From JAUVUV01 sp964548275 (GTDB lineage Bacteria; Gemmatimonadota; Glassbacteria; GWA2-58-10): DNA of 46,051 nucleotides. How positions within the stretch are numbered: the first letter of the stretch is position 1; each line of letters opens with the position of its first letter. Under the pieces are notes generated by a model. It was not told where the DNA came from and ran no database searches. It saw nothing but the letters and a program-made list of their open reading frames with translations. The DNA lies in assembly GCA_964548275.1 (NCBI GenBank), contig CAZJQI010000035.1, positions 1-46,051 of the forward strand, given 5' to 3'. The position numbers were made by a program, and so were the translations under genes. This document shows positions 1-8,307 of the stretch, piece after piece.

Positions 1-204
1 AAAAACTTGAAACACAATATATAGTAGTAACATCAGCTAAGGGGATACCCCTATAAAGTTTTTTCAATCGTTTTGTTAATATACTGAAAAATAGTATCTT
101 AGATTTTGTTGTGAATCCGGGAAGATGACTGGGATACCAGGTTGTAAAGAAAGGATTCCCGCCAGCCCATGGAATTCAGGTAGCTGGACGAAAGGGGGAG
201 ATGT

Positions 205-1533
205 TCAGTCGAGACCGTATTTGCGGAGCTTGTCCCGGAAAGTAGAGGGTTTCATTCCTAGATTTCTTGCCGCTTTGGTTTTATTTCCTTCGTAGGTTCT
301 CAGGGAGCACTGCAGAAGGTCGCGTTCGGCGGCTTCGATTGTGGATTTGAAACCGCCCGGCTGCAGTTTGACAGCGGAAAGATTATTGGTGAAATCGAGG
401 TGCTCCACAGACAGCCTGCCCCGTCCGATGATATACGCCTGTTGAAGCATGTGGGAGAGTTCACGGACATTACCGGGCCAGCTATAGCTTTGAAGGTGTG
501 AAATTACTTTATTGGGAAGTTCTGGCGCACCGTCGCCTGCAAACCTTTTCAAAAGATGCGCAGCCAGGTTGGGGATATCCTCGAGGTGATCTCTGAGAGG
601 AGGAAGGTGCACCTCGATAACCTTGAGTCTGTAATAGAAATCTTCCCGGAAAGTGCTCTCGGCGATTATTTTTGTCAGATCGACCTTGGTCGAGGCGATA
701 AACCTGACATCGCATTTGATCTGGGTTGTCGAACCTACCCGTTCGAATACTTTTTCCTCGATTACCCGGAGGAGCTTGACCTGCTCGGAGAGCGGGATAT
801 CGTCAACATCGTCAAGGTAGATCGTGCCGTGTTGGGCCAGCTCGAGCCTTCCGCTGCGGCGGTGGTTTGCACCGGTGAATGCACCGCGCTCATATCCGAA
901 CAGCTCGCTTTCAACCAGGGTGACCGGAAACATCGCGCAGCTTACCTTGACAAACGGATGGGAGTGCCGCTGGCTCAACCGGTGGATTACAGAGGCAGCC
1001 AAATCCTTTCCGCTGCCGGTTTCCCCGCAGAGCAGGACATTTGAATCCGATTCGGCGCAGACCCGGATCAGGTGCTTTAGATGGCGAATCAGCGGGTTTT
1101 TACCGATAACCGCTTTTTCGATTTTAAGAACTTCCTCTGCAGCCCGGCTGTCACGGGAGGGGTCCTTGCGGGCCATTTTCTGCTCGATCCGGGTCAGCAA
1201 GGGCAGCATCTGGCGGTTTTCGAATGGTTTGGTTACGAAATCGAGCGCTCCCCTGCGGATCGCCTCCACCGCCAGGGGGATCGTCCCATAGGCGGTCATC
1301 ATTATCACTTCGGTGGCCGGGGCGATTTCCTCCTTGATCGTGCGAAGCAGTTCGAGGCCATCCATGCCGGGCAGCTTGAGGTCAGTGATCACCACATCCA
1401 CTTGCTTGTGCTCGAGCATATTCAGGGCCTCGTGGGCGGACTCGGCTGCGCTCACCGTGTGGCCTGCCTGGGTGAGGTCCGCCAGCAGTGTAATCCGCTT
1501 CAATTCTTCATCTTCAACTATCAGGATTTTCAT
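205..1533 (-). CDS. Sigma-54-dependent response regulator (NtrC family)
   Basis: This is a 442-residue cytoplasmic transcription activator with the full NtrC layout. The receiver domain (about 1-120) has the phospho-acceptor Asp51 in VVITDLKLPG and the Lys of VTKPFE. The AAA+ domain (about 140-375) has Walker A GETGSGKD (170-177), the sigma-54 contact loop GAFTGA (217-222), and a Walker B region TIYLDDVDD. The Fis-type helix-turn-helix is at the end (NKTKAARNLGMKPSTF). All motifs needed to open sigma-54 promoters are intact. It lies 143 bp downstream of a histidine kinase gene on the same strand, so the two very likely form one two-component system. The ATG start has only a weak Shine-Dalgarno. 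Its targets are not shown by the sequence, but a -24/-12-like element lies before the divergent nitrilase gene. Confidence 0.95.
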   Translation of the reverse strand: MKILIVEDEELKRITLLADLTQAGHTVSAAESAHEALNMLEHKQVDVVITDLKLPGMDGLELLRTIKEEIAPATEVIMMTAYGTIPLAVEAIRRGALDFVTKPFENRQMLPLLTRIEQKMARKDPSRDSRAAEEVLKIEKAVIGKNPLIRHLKHLIRVCAESDSNVLLCGETGSGKDLAASVIHRLSQRHSHPFVKVSCAMFPVTLVESELFGYERGAFTGANHRRSGRLELAQHGTIYLDDVDDIPLSEQVKLLRVIEEKVFERVGSTTQIKCDVRFIASTKVDLTKIIAESTFREDFYYRLKVIEVHLPPLRDHLEDIPNLAAHLLKRFAGDGAPELPNKVISHLQSYSWPGNVRELSHMLQQAYIIGRGRLSVEHLDFTNNLSAVKLQPGGFKSTIEAAERDLLQCSLRTYEGNKTKAARNLGMKPSTFRDKLRKYGLD

Positions 1534-1676
1534 CAGCCTAACCGTTCCGTATTATGACAGATGCTTAGTTTATATTATACACTCCGAGCGCTTCGAGTCC
1601 ACACTGCTCAAGAGGAACCTCAGAAGTATGTCCAGAGTTCCCTGTTGAGGGCGCTTGAATCCCCAGTTGTGCAAGA

Positions 1677-3023
1677 TCAGTCCGCCTGGAGTACAACACT
1701 GAAAGTGGCGCCTTTGCCCGGTGTACTTTCCACCTCCAGAAGTCCTCCCATCTGCGAGACGAGCAACTGGCAGATCCAGAGCCCCAGCCCGGTACCTTCC
1801 GAGGACGGCTTTGTACTATAAAACGGTTCGAATACCAGATCTTTTTCCTCGGGCCTTATTCCGTGGCCGGTGTCGATTACATCAATACCCACTCCTCCAG
1901 TTGATTTACTGATCTTATAGGAGGCCGGGCGTGTCCGGATTGTCAGAGTTCCCCCATTGGGCATTGCCGCAATAGCGTTTGCGCAGAGGTTGATAATCAC
2001 TTCCTGAAGGGCGAACGGGTCGGCCTTCGCTTTAGGCACGGCTCCCATTTCGGAGCGGATGCTTACCTTACCAATGTCTTTTATTTGGAGCAGTTTGAGA
2101 GCGGAGGCTATCTCTCTGTTGACATCAACGGGTTGAAGTTCTATGCCGTGGGGCCGGGCGTAATCCTGGAGCCGGTATGTCAGCCCCTCGATCCGTTCCA
2201 GTTCTTCGCCCATCAGGAAAACGAACTTGTCGCAGACTTCCTGTTCGGACGTACCGGCTGTGATGTGATGCAAGCAGTTTTTCAGGCCGTCCAGGGGATT
2301 CTTGATCTGGTGCACGATACCGCTGACCAGTTGTCCCAGGCTGAGGAATTTTTCCTTCTGGCGGATTTCACTCTCCGCATATCTCACGTATCTGAGCACG
2401 GAGACTGTGAAATAAGCGGAGAAAACAAGTGTGCTGCTCAGCGCCAGGAACTTGGCCAGCAGAAATATGCCTTCATCCCCATTTGTTGTGGACGGGAGGT
2501 TCAGCGTATGTTCGGGGATCAGGCCCCAGTACTGGAGGGCCAGCACGGCGCCGACCATTAACGAAGCAAGAACCGCCTCAAAATAGGCATAAAGATCGGG
2601 AAGCAAAATACCGGCGATAATGATATGAAACACAAAATAAAGGATAAACGGGTTATGCGAGATGCCCGAGAAATAAAGAAGAAGTGTCAGGGCGACCAGA
2701 TCGATTGTTATCTGCCAGAACAGGATACGCTCTATCCATTCTGCCGAAAGTCTGGAGCTTTTTCTGGAAACAATCAGCAGGACTACGTTATACAGGGTGA
2801 GCAGAATGCAGATTATATAAAGAGGACGTGGATTTGAAAGGACATCAAGGGAACTTGAGGTGAACCAAATAACAAAAAAAAGGCCACTACAAGCGACCCA
2901 ACGTAAACTTACCAGCCAGTGAAGACCCCTTTCCATATACTGATAGGAATTGTAGGGGTGCCTAAGGACGGCAGAGGGAGCACGCATTTCCAGCAAAGAC
3001 TGTTTTGAGGCCTCGCCTGTCAT
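1677..3023 (-). CDS. Membrane sensor histidine kinase
   Basis: This 448-residue protein has about six hydrophobic segments between residues 35 and 215, then a short linker (RQKEKFLSLGQLVSG) into the kinase core. The H-box is VHQIKNPLDG with His238. The N-box (NLCANAIAAMPNG), the G1 box (DTGHGIRPEE) and the G2 box (GTGLGLWICQL) are all present. There is no periplasmic loop, HAMP or PAS domain, so the signal is probably sensed within or at the membrane. The adjacent NtrC-type regulator is the expected partner. The gene diverges from the exported nitrilase gene across about 346 bp of AT-rich DNA. The signal is unknown. Confidence 0.93.
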   Translation of the reverse strand: MTGEASKQSLLEMRAPSAVLRHPYNSYQYMERGLHWLVSLRWVACSGLFFVIWFTSSSLDVLSNPRPLYIICILLTLYNVVLLIVSRKSSRLSAEWIERILFWQITIDLVALTLLLYFSGISHNPFILYFVFHIIIAGILLPDLYAYFEAVLASLMVGAVLALQYWGLIPEHTLNLPSTTNGDEGIFLLAKFLALSSTLVFSAYFTVSVLRYVRYAESEIRQKEKFLSLGQLVSGIVHQIKNPLDGLKNCLHHITAGTSEQEVCDKFVFLMGEELERIEGLTYRLQDYARPHGIELQPVDVNREIASALKLLQIKDIGKVSIRSEMGAVPKAKADPFALQEVIINLCANAIAAMPNGGTLTIRTRPASYKISKSTGGVGIDVIDTGHGIRPEEKDLVFEPFYSTKPSSEGTGLGLWICQLLVSQMGGLLEVESTPGKGATFSVVLQAD

Positions 3024-3055
3024 GTGAGCCCCTTTAACTTGTGTGAAGTATAACT

Positions 3056-3072
3056 TTGTAATTTAATTACAA
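3056..3072. promoter_or_regulatory. Palindromic candidate operator
   Basis: TTGTAATT and AATTACAA form a perfect 8-bp inverted repeat around one base, 33 bp upstream of the kinase start. It is also about 200 bp upstream of the -24/-12-like element on the other strand, a distance compatible with an NtrC-type enhancer site. It is AT-only apart from two bases, so chance is possible. The rest of the 346-bp gap is AT-rich and shows no gene. Confidence 0.25.
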
Positions 3073-3273
3073 TTGCCAGCAACGGTCAAGCTCTTTTGCG
3101 TTTGGAGTTGTTTTTTCTATTTAGAATTAATCCCTTTAAAATGATAATTCGAGTATGTGAAACTCAAATTTTCTAAAAATATTTTAAGGCCAGACCAGTT
3201 GAGTGGATACTTGAAGTTTATCTGGATAATATTAGATTGAAAAACCCTCTTGCCCGATTAATGCCGATTGCCT

Positions 3274-3289
3274 GGGCTGGAAAGTTGCA
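3274..3289 (+). promoter_or_regulatory. Candidate sigma-54 (-24/-12) promoter
   Basis: GGGCTGGAAAGTTGCA has the invariant GG and GC separated by exactly 10 bases and a perfect TTGCA at the -12 end. The -24 box (GGGCTGG against TGGCACG) is only partial. It lies about 80 bp before the nitrilase start and next to a sigma-54 activator gene, which is the main reason to take it seriously. Confidence 0.35.
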
Positions 3290-3369
3290 AGAAACAGATC
3301 GGTATAGATTACAGCCTTTTAGAATAAAGAATGAAAGAAGAGATTTCCCCTAGTTTAAGGAGGTGGGTG

Positions 3370-4260
3370 ATGTCCCCGGTTCTGAAAGCAGTATTGTCGC
3401 CGATTCGTTTTTCTCCTTTTTATATTCTGCTTCTGTTGTTTCAGCCTCTTGGTCTTTTATTCAACTCCACGGCGGTTGCTATGGATAAGGTGAAAGTGGC
3501 GATAGCCCAGATCAGGTGTATCGATTCGGATATCAAGGGCAATCTCGAGCGTATCAGCCGGATGGTGATCAAAGCTAAATCGCAAGGCGCACGGATAGTC
3601 TTTTTCCCCGAAACTGCAGACCTGGGCTGGGTTAATCCGGAGGCCCACGAGCTTGCGGGATCTATTCCCGGACCTTTCAGCAACAAGATCTCGGGACTGG
3701 CTGAAGAGCATAAGATCTGGATCGGGGTGGGCCTGTGCGAAAAGGATGGCGACAGGCTATACGACGCAGCGATCCTGGTAAACCCATCCGGCGAGATAGT
3801 GCTCAAGCACCGCAAGATCAATCTGCTTCACTGGTTGATGGACCCACCCTATACTTCGGGCAGCATTGAGGGTATCAAGGCCGTAGAAACTCCATTTGGC
3901 AGGATCGGGATCATGATCTGCGCAGACAGTTTCAAGGAGAAACTTCGTGAGGCAATGCTGGCGCAGAAACCGGACCTGGTCTATATTCCCTACGGCTGGG
4001 CAGCCCCGCGCGAGAAATGGCCGGAACATTCATTCTCTCTTGTCAAGACAGTGCAGAAAGCCGCCCGGCATATCGGGGCCCCGGTAATCGGGCCGAACCT
4101 GGTCGGGGAAATAACTCACGGGCCGTGGAAAGGGCAAACCTTCGAGGGCATGAGCACTGCTGCGGATAGAACCGGGATGTCGCTTGTTCAGGGAAGATGG
4201 AACAAGGATGACCTGCTCGTAATCGAGATCGAGCCGGGACATGTTTCAAGCATAGAATAA
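3370..4260 (+). CDS. Exported carbon-nitrogen hydrolase (nitrilase superfamily)
   Basis: This 296-residue amidase or nitrilase-fold protein has an N-terminal hydrophobic segment (about residues 14-38) that should export or anchor it. The Glu-Lys-Cys catalytic triad is visible: Glu in FFPETADLGW, Lys in LKHRKINLL, and Cys in GIMICADSF. Such enzymes hydrolyse amides, nitriles or carbamoyl groups; the substrate here is unknown. The start is set by a strong AAGGAGG six bases before this ATG; an ATG 39 bp further upstream has no such site. The family is usually cytoplasmic, so export is unusual. It heads a same-strand run with a DUF6528-like lipoprotein and a heparinase-type lyase, suggesting work on an N-acylated or carbamoylated extracellular sugar (inference). 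Confidence 0.9.
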   Translation: MSPVLKAVLSPIRFSPFYILLLLFQPLGLLFNSTAVAMDKVKVAIAQIRCIDSDIKGNLERISRMVIKAKSQGARIVFFPETADLGWVNPEAHELAGSIPGPFSNKISGLAEEHKIWIGVGLCEKDGDRLYDAAILVNPSGEIVLKHRKINLLHWLMDPPYTSGSIEGIKAVETPFGRIGIMICADSFKEKLREAMLAQKPDLVYIPYGWAAPREKWPEHSFSLVKTVQKAARHIGAPVIGPNLVGEITHGPWKGQTFEGMSTAADRTGMSLVQGRWNKDDLLVIEIEPGHVSSIE

Positions 4261-4349
4261 GTCGGAGCCAATTTACTCTGATAATTCTGGCTCCTGGGAA
4301 AAAATTGCATCACCAGTAGCCGTATGAACTTAATCTAAAGGGAGACCTC

Positions 4350-5330
4350 TTGAAAAAGCTTTGCCTGTGGTCGCTTCACTCGAGTTTTTATGCTATCGGC
4401 CATATCCTGGCTTGCCTGCTTTTACTCGTTTCCTGCGGAGGTGGAAACAAGGATTCCGCAGCAGCCCGAGCGCGGCGGGCCGATTCAGCACCGGCGGAAC
4501 TGATTCTCTGCGGCTGGGACGAGGTTTTTATCCTCGAACTGAGCCATGCTCAGGACAGCTCACCCAGGAAAGTCTGGAGTTGGAAAGCCGCTAATTGTCA
4601 GGATCTGCCGGACTCGATGAAAGTTCGTTTTGCCACCACGGATGAGTGTAAGCCCCTGGATGGAGGCAGAAAGATTCTGATAACCGCTTCATCTGACGGC
4701 GTTGCGCTGGTCGAGCGGGAAAGCGGCAGGACATTGTTTTACGCCCTTGCACCCAATGCCCACTCGGCAGAACTTCTGCCTGGAAGACGTATCGCCGTGG
4801 CAGCCTCCCACCGCCCCGGAGGCGCCGGCGACCGGCTGATCGTATTCGATCTTGGTACTCCCGGAAAAGAGCTCTGCTCTTACGATCTCCCCTGGGGGCA
4901 TGGAGTGGTATGGGATGAGGAAAGAGAGTTGCTCTGGGCGCTTGCCCATGAGGACATCCGAATGTTCAAACTCAAGAATTGGGATTCAGAAAACCCGTCT
5001 CTCGAAAGTGTGGATCTGATAGAGCTTCCCGAAAGCGGGGGGCACGATTTCTCTCCAGTGCCGGGAACTGCGAAAATTGCCCTCAGCACGAGCAATCACT
5101 GCTGGCTGTTCGACCGCCTCAGGCGCACTTTCGAACCTCACCCGGAACTGGCCGATAAGCGCAGGGTCAAGTGTATTTCGTATAACCCTTCAACCGGCCA
5201 GGTGGCCTGGGTACAGGCAGAGGGCGAAAACTGGTGGGCAGAAAAGGTGCGTTTCCTGCACCCCGAGCATACCCTGAACCTTCCGGGAATACGTCTCTAC
5301 AAAGCACGCTGGAATATCCCGGAAAACTGA
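4350..5330 (+). CDS. DUF6528-like lipoprotein, beta-propeller-like
   Basis: This 326-residue protein starts at a TTG preceded by AAGGGAG. The N-terminus has a hydrophobic run ending in LLLVSC, a good lipobox (Cys29), followed by an Asp/Ala/Arg-rich linker. The mature part begins with ELILCGWDEVFIL and has short repeated beta motifs (GGRKILITASSDG, RRIAVAASHR, GTAKIALSTSNH), as expected of a small beta-propeller. The sequence resembles DUF6528 proteins, which occur near polysaccharide-degradation genes. No catalytic motif is seen. It lies between an exported amidase and a heparinase-like lyase, so a glycan-binding or accessory role is plausible but inferred. Confidence 0.75.
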   Translation: MKKLCLWSLHSSFYAIGHILACLLLLVSCGGGNKDSAAARARRADSAPAELILCGWDEVFILELSHAQDSSPRKVWSWKAANCQDLPDSMKVRFATTDECKPLDGGRKILITASSDGVALVERESGRTLFYALAPNAHSAELLPGRRIAVAASHRPGGAGDRLIVFDLGTPGKELCSYDLPWGHGVVWDEERELLWALAHEDIRMFKLKNWDSENPSLESVDLIELPESGGHDFSPVPGTAKIALSTSNHCWLFDRLRRTFEPHPELADKRRVKCISYNPSTGQVAWVQAEGENWWAEKVRFLHPEHTLNLPGIRLYKARWNIPEN

Positions 5331-5338
5331 GGAGGAAT

Positions 5339-5353
5339 GCAACGGACCGTTGC
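5339..5353. other. Short inverted repeat after the DUF6528-like gene
   Basis: GCAACGG-A-CCGTTGC is a perfect 7-bp inverted repeat starting nine bases after the stop codon. It has no T tract, so it is a weak transcription-end or mRNA-stability candidate rather than a standard terminator. Confidence 0.3.
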
Positions 5354-5460
5354 CTTAGCTTCAGGCAGAATTTATATTAAAATGCCAGTTATCAACAGCC
5401 GGCCGATTTAATGCTCCTATAATCCCTTAACTCCCTTTTCACTTTCCCAAAGAGGTAAAG

Positions 5461-7821
5461 ATGAAACCACAAGTGAAATTATTCGCCTCTGTTCTTTTCA
5501 TCTTTTTTTTAATCGGCGTGGCTTACTTTGCAGGATGCAATGCGGGCCCGGGTGTAAAAACCTCTGAAGGCGAATATTTTTACCTGGGTGAAAAGCCTAA
5601 GTATGGCCCGCTGGTCATTCATCCGGCTCCGGCTGCGGGAGATACGGTTTTCACTGACCCTGCCGGTTTCAACTGGCTGCCTGAGGAAGGCTCCAGGGGT
5701 TTTATTCTCGAAATCTCTCGGAATCCTCAGTTTGCTCAAAGTGCGGAGTTGCTCAAAGAAGCCGCAGGTCGCGGCCCTTTGGTTCCCGGATCGCTCGATT
5801 CGACCCCGGTGGTTGTGGAGGGCAGCGCATCGTGGCTTGTCGCCGGGCTTCCTTTTCCTCTCCTTCGGCCCTCTTTTAAGCTGGGAAAGGGAGACTGGTA
5901 CTGGCGCTGGCGTTGCGTTTTTTCGCAACAGGAAATTTCTCCTCCCAGCGCTGCCCGCAACTTTACAGTTTCGCCCAACAGCCTGGAATATACAGTTCCT
6001 CCCCTGAAAGAGCTGTTTGCCCGAATCCCCCAGCGCCACCCTAGATTGTTTATCCGGCCGGAGCAGCTCGATAGCCTCCGCAGCCTGCTGGAAACCAGCC
6101 AACCGCATAAAAGGCTATACCAGAGGATCGCCGCTTACGCGGATACTCTTCTCCAACTGCCGATCAATCAAGAGCCTCCGCCCTATCCTGATGAGCGAGA
6201 ATTCGATTATCCGCTCTGGCGCGACTATTACGACCTGGCCAGAAAAGCGGGTCAGGTGCTCGATTTCCTCGGTTTCTGCTACATGATGACCGGTGAGAGT
6301 AAATATTCCGACCGGGCGAAAGAGTGGCTCCTGGCGTTTGCCGGGTGGGACCTGGAGGGAACCAGTTCCATGTCCTATAACGATGAGGTGGCGATGCCGA
6401 TCCTGCTTAACGGTGCGCGGGCTTATGACTGGATCTACGACGCCCTGAGCCAGAGCGAGCGGGAAACGATCCGGCAGATGCTGATTGCCAGGGGAGAACA
6501 GGCTTACGCACGGTGGCAGAGATCGGATTATCACATCAAGCCTTACACAAGCCACCAGACACGGCTGATCAATTATATGAGCCAGGTGGGAGTTGTACTT
6601 TACGGCGAGGCGGAAGAGCCGAAAAAGTGGCTGAGCTATCTCTTGCCCCCGGTAACCACCTTATACCCCGGCTGGGGCGGCAGGGACGGAGGCTACTCGG
6701 AGGGGCCGAGCTACTGGATGATGTATTTTAACTACATGCTCCAGTCAGCCCACTGTATCCACAGCGCCATGGGCCTGGATGTGTTGAAAAAACCCTTTTA
6801 CCGTAACAATGGTTATTACAAGATTTACGCTTATCCCTACTATGGCGTGCTGCGTCCGTTCGGCGATACTGGAATCGGCGCCTACTGGCCGGCGGATAAA
6901 ATGAACCTCTATCGCCTGGCCTCGGTGCATGACAACCCGTATTTCCGCTGGCGCGCCGAGATGAGTGCGCCAGAGGAGATGCCGGTAGCCGAAACTATGG
7001 TCCCTACCGGAGTCATGAGCTTTTTCTGGCTGGACGAGGGTCCGGGACATATCACGCCGAAAGCACCGGATGACTTACCTGGCGCCCGGGCCTTCCGGGA
7101 TATCGGCCTGGTGGCTTTCCACGAGGAGTTGGGAAACCCCCAGGAGACTTACTTCCTGTTGAAAAGCTCTCCATACGGTGCCTGGAGCCATATCTACGCT
7201 GATCAGAACTCATTCTATATCCAGGGGTTCGGCGAGGCTCTGGCGATCCAGTCCGGATATTACCCGCATTACGGCCACCCCCACCACACAGAATGGACCT
7301 GGCAGACCCGTGCGCATAACTCGGTTCTGGTCGATGGCCAGGGGCAGAAAATCAGGGACCGCACCTCACGCGGAAAGATTATCGCTTTCTCACCCGGCAG
7401 CGGTCTGCCCGGTAGTGTCGATTACGCAGCCGGGGATGCCACAGAGGCTTATGAGGGGCGCCTGAAAAAGTTTATCCGCCACGTCTATTACCAGCGCCCC
7501 CGCGATTTCCTGATAGTCGACGAACTCGAAGCCCCGAAACCAGTACGCTTCGACTGGCTGCTGCATGCCCTGGAAAAAATGGAGATTGACAAGAGGCACA
7601 ACACTGTTACGATACACAGGGGAAAGGCGTGCCTGGTCGTGGAGTTTCTCTCTCCGGAAGAGATCACTTTCTCACAGACAAACAGGTTCACTGCCTCACC
7701 CGGCCGCGCCTACCCCGAGGGATATGCTTATCCCGATCAGTGGCACCTTACGGTTTCGACAAAGAAAAAATCCGAGGCTGTATCGTTTGTGGTCAAGATG
7801 AAAGTGAGAAAGGGGGATTAA
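5461..7821 (+). CDS. Heparinase II/III-type polysaccharide lyase, lipoprotein
   Basis: This 786-residue protein has a lipoprotein signal (VAYFAGC, Cys26), so it is probably anchored in the envelope. An Ig-like N-terminal part leads into an alpha/alpha-barrel resembling DUF4962/heparinase II (about 190-500; SYNDEVAMPILLNGARAYDW and GYSEGPSYWMMYFNYM). The C-terminal heparinase II/III beta-sandwich (about 560-780) contains RAHNSVLVDGQGQ and the RDFLIVDELE strand. Family members cleave uronate-containing glycans such as heparin, heparan or alginate by beta-elimination. Tyr and His in the conserved stretches could serve as catalytic residues. The substrate cannot be read from sequence. The start is an ATG with AGAGGT upstream. 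It follows the nitrilase and DUF6528 genes on the same strand. Confidence 0.88.
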   Translation: MKPQVKLFASVLFIFFLIGVAYFAGCNAGPGVKTSEGEYFYLGEKPKYGPLVIHPAPAAGDTVFTDPAGFNWLPEEGSRGFILEISRNPQFAQSAELLKEAAGRGPLVPGSLDSTPVVVEGSASWLVAGLPFPLLRPSFKLGKGDWYWRWRCVFSQQEISPPSAARNFTVSPNSLEYTVPPLKELFARIPQRHPRLFIRPEQLDSLRSLLETSQPHKRLYQRIAAYADTLLQLPINQEPPPYPDEREFDYPLWRDYYDLARKAGQVLDFLGFCYMMTGESKYSDRAKEWLLAFAGWDLEGTSSMSYNDEVAMPILLNGARAYDWIYDALSQSERETIRQMLIARGEQAYARWQRSDYHIKPYTSHQTRLINYMSQVGVVLYGEAEEPKKWLSYLLPPVTTLYPGWGGRDGGYSEGPSYWMMYFNYMLQSAHCIHSAMGLDVLKKPFYRNNGYYKIYAYPYYGVLRPFGDTGIGAYWPADKMNLYRLASVHDNPYFRWRAEMSAPEEMPVAETMVPTGVMSFFWLDEGPGHITPKAPDDLPGARAFRDIGLVAFHEELGNPQETYFLLKSSPYGAWSHIYADQNSFYIQGFGEALAIQSGYYPHYGHPHHTEWTWQTRAHNSVLVDGQGQKIRDRTSRGKIIAFSPGSGLPGSVDYAAGDATEAYEGRLKKFIRHVYYQRPRDFLIVDELEAPKPVRFDWLLHALEKMEIDKRHNTVTIHRGKACLVVEFLSPEEITFSQTNRFTASPGRAYPEGYAYPDQWHLTVSTKKKSEAVSFVVKMKVRKGD

Positions 7822-7931
7822 ATTTCAGTTTAATACATTTGACAACAATCATATAGTAAAAAACCTGTCTTTTCAGGCTAATCGTCATGAGCCGCCGGCT
7901 TACCCGGAAACAATGAAAATGTTTCATGTAG

Positions 7932-7951
7932 GGACACGGCGTGCCGTGTCC
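7932..7951. repeat. Palindrome, GGGACACGG family
   Basis: GGACACGGC and GCCGTGTCC are 9-bp perfect arms around GT. The same core recurs as a longer palindrome at 11483-11510. It lies in the 486-bp gap between the lyase and alpha/beta-hydrolase genes. That gap otherwise holds a second hairpin and no convincing gene. Confidence 0.7.
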
Positions 7952-8152
7952 TGCAGTGGTTTTTTACCGAAATCATGGAATAACGCACCTTTGGTCCATT
8001 ATTCTCGGAGCAGAACAAAGGGCCGTTCTAATGTAGGATTTCTGCGTTTTTGGCAAGGCCTTTTTTATTGGTTTTCAATCAGTACTTGTGACCAGCCCTT
8101 TTTCGCCCCTGGACCCGGAGCGTCGGTTAAGTTCAGCCTTTCGAAAAGATTT

Positions 8153-8171
8153 CCCCCTTTGCAAAAGGGGG
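8153..8171. repeat. C-rich/G-rich hairpin
   Basis: CCCCCTTT and AAAGGGGG pair around GCA and are followed by more G-rich sequence. It has no gene association beyond lying upstream of the alpha/beta hydrolase. Confidence 0.5.
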
Positions 8172-8307
8172 GGCAGGGCAGATTTCCTCCCGCATGCATT
8201 AGTCTTAACATTTTCCTTATGCTTTGACTGGCTCCTCAATACTCTATGATGATCGTAAAATCAGTTTAACTCATAAAATCAGGGAAAATTAACTTTCGAG
8301 ATGGAAA

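Noticed and set aside
556..1557. Long antisense frames opposite the response regulator (and similar ones opposite the other large genes)
   Set aside because: They are shadows of strongly coding GC-biased genes, without ribosome sites or recognisable products.
4296..4309. TGGGAAAAAATTGC before the DUF6528-like gene as a second sigma-54 promoter
   Set aside because: The GG and GC are 9 rather than 10 bases apart, and sigma-54 spacing is strict.
7913..8227. 104-codon plus-strand frame after the lyase gene
   Set aside because: It runs through two palindromic repeats, has no ribosome site and its product is not protein-like.
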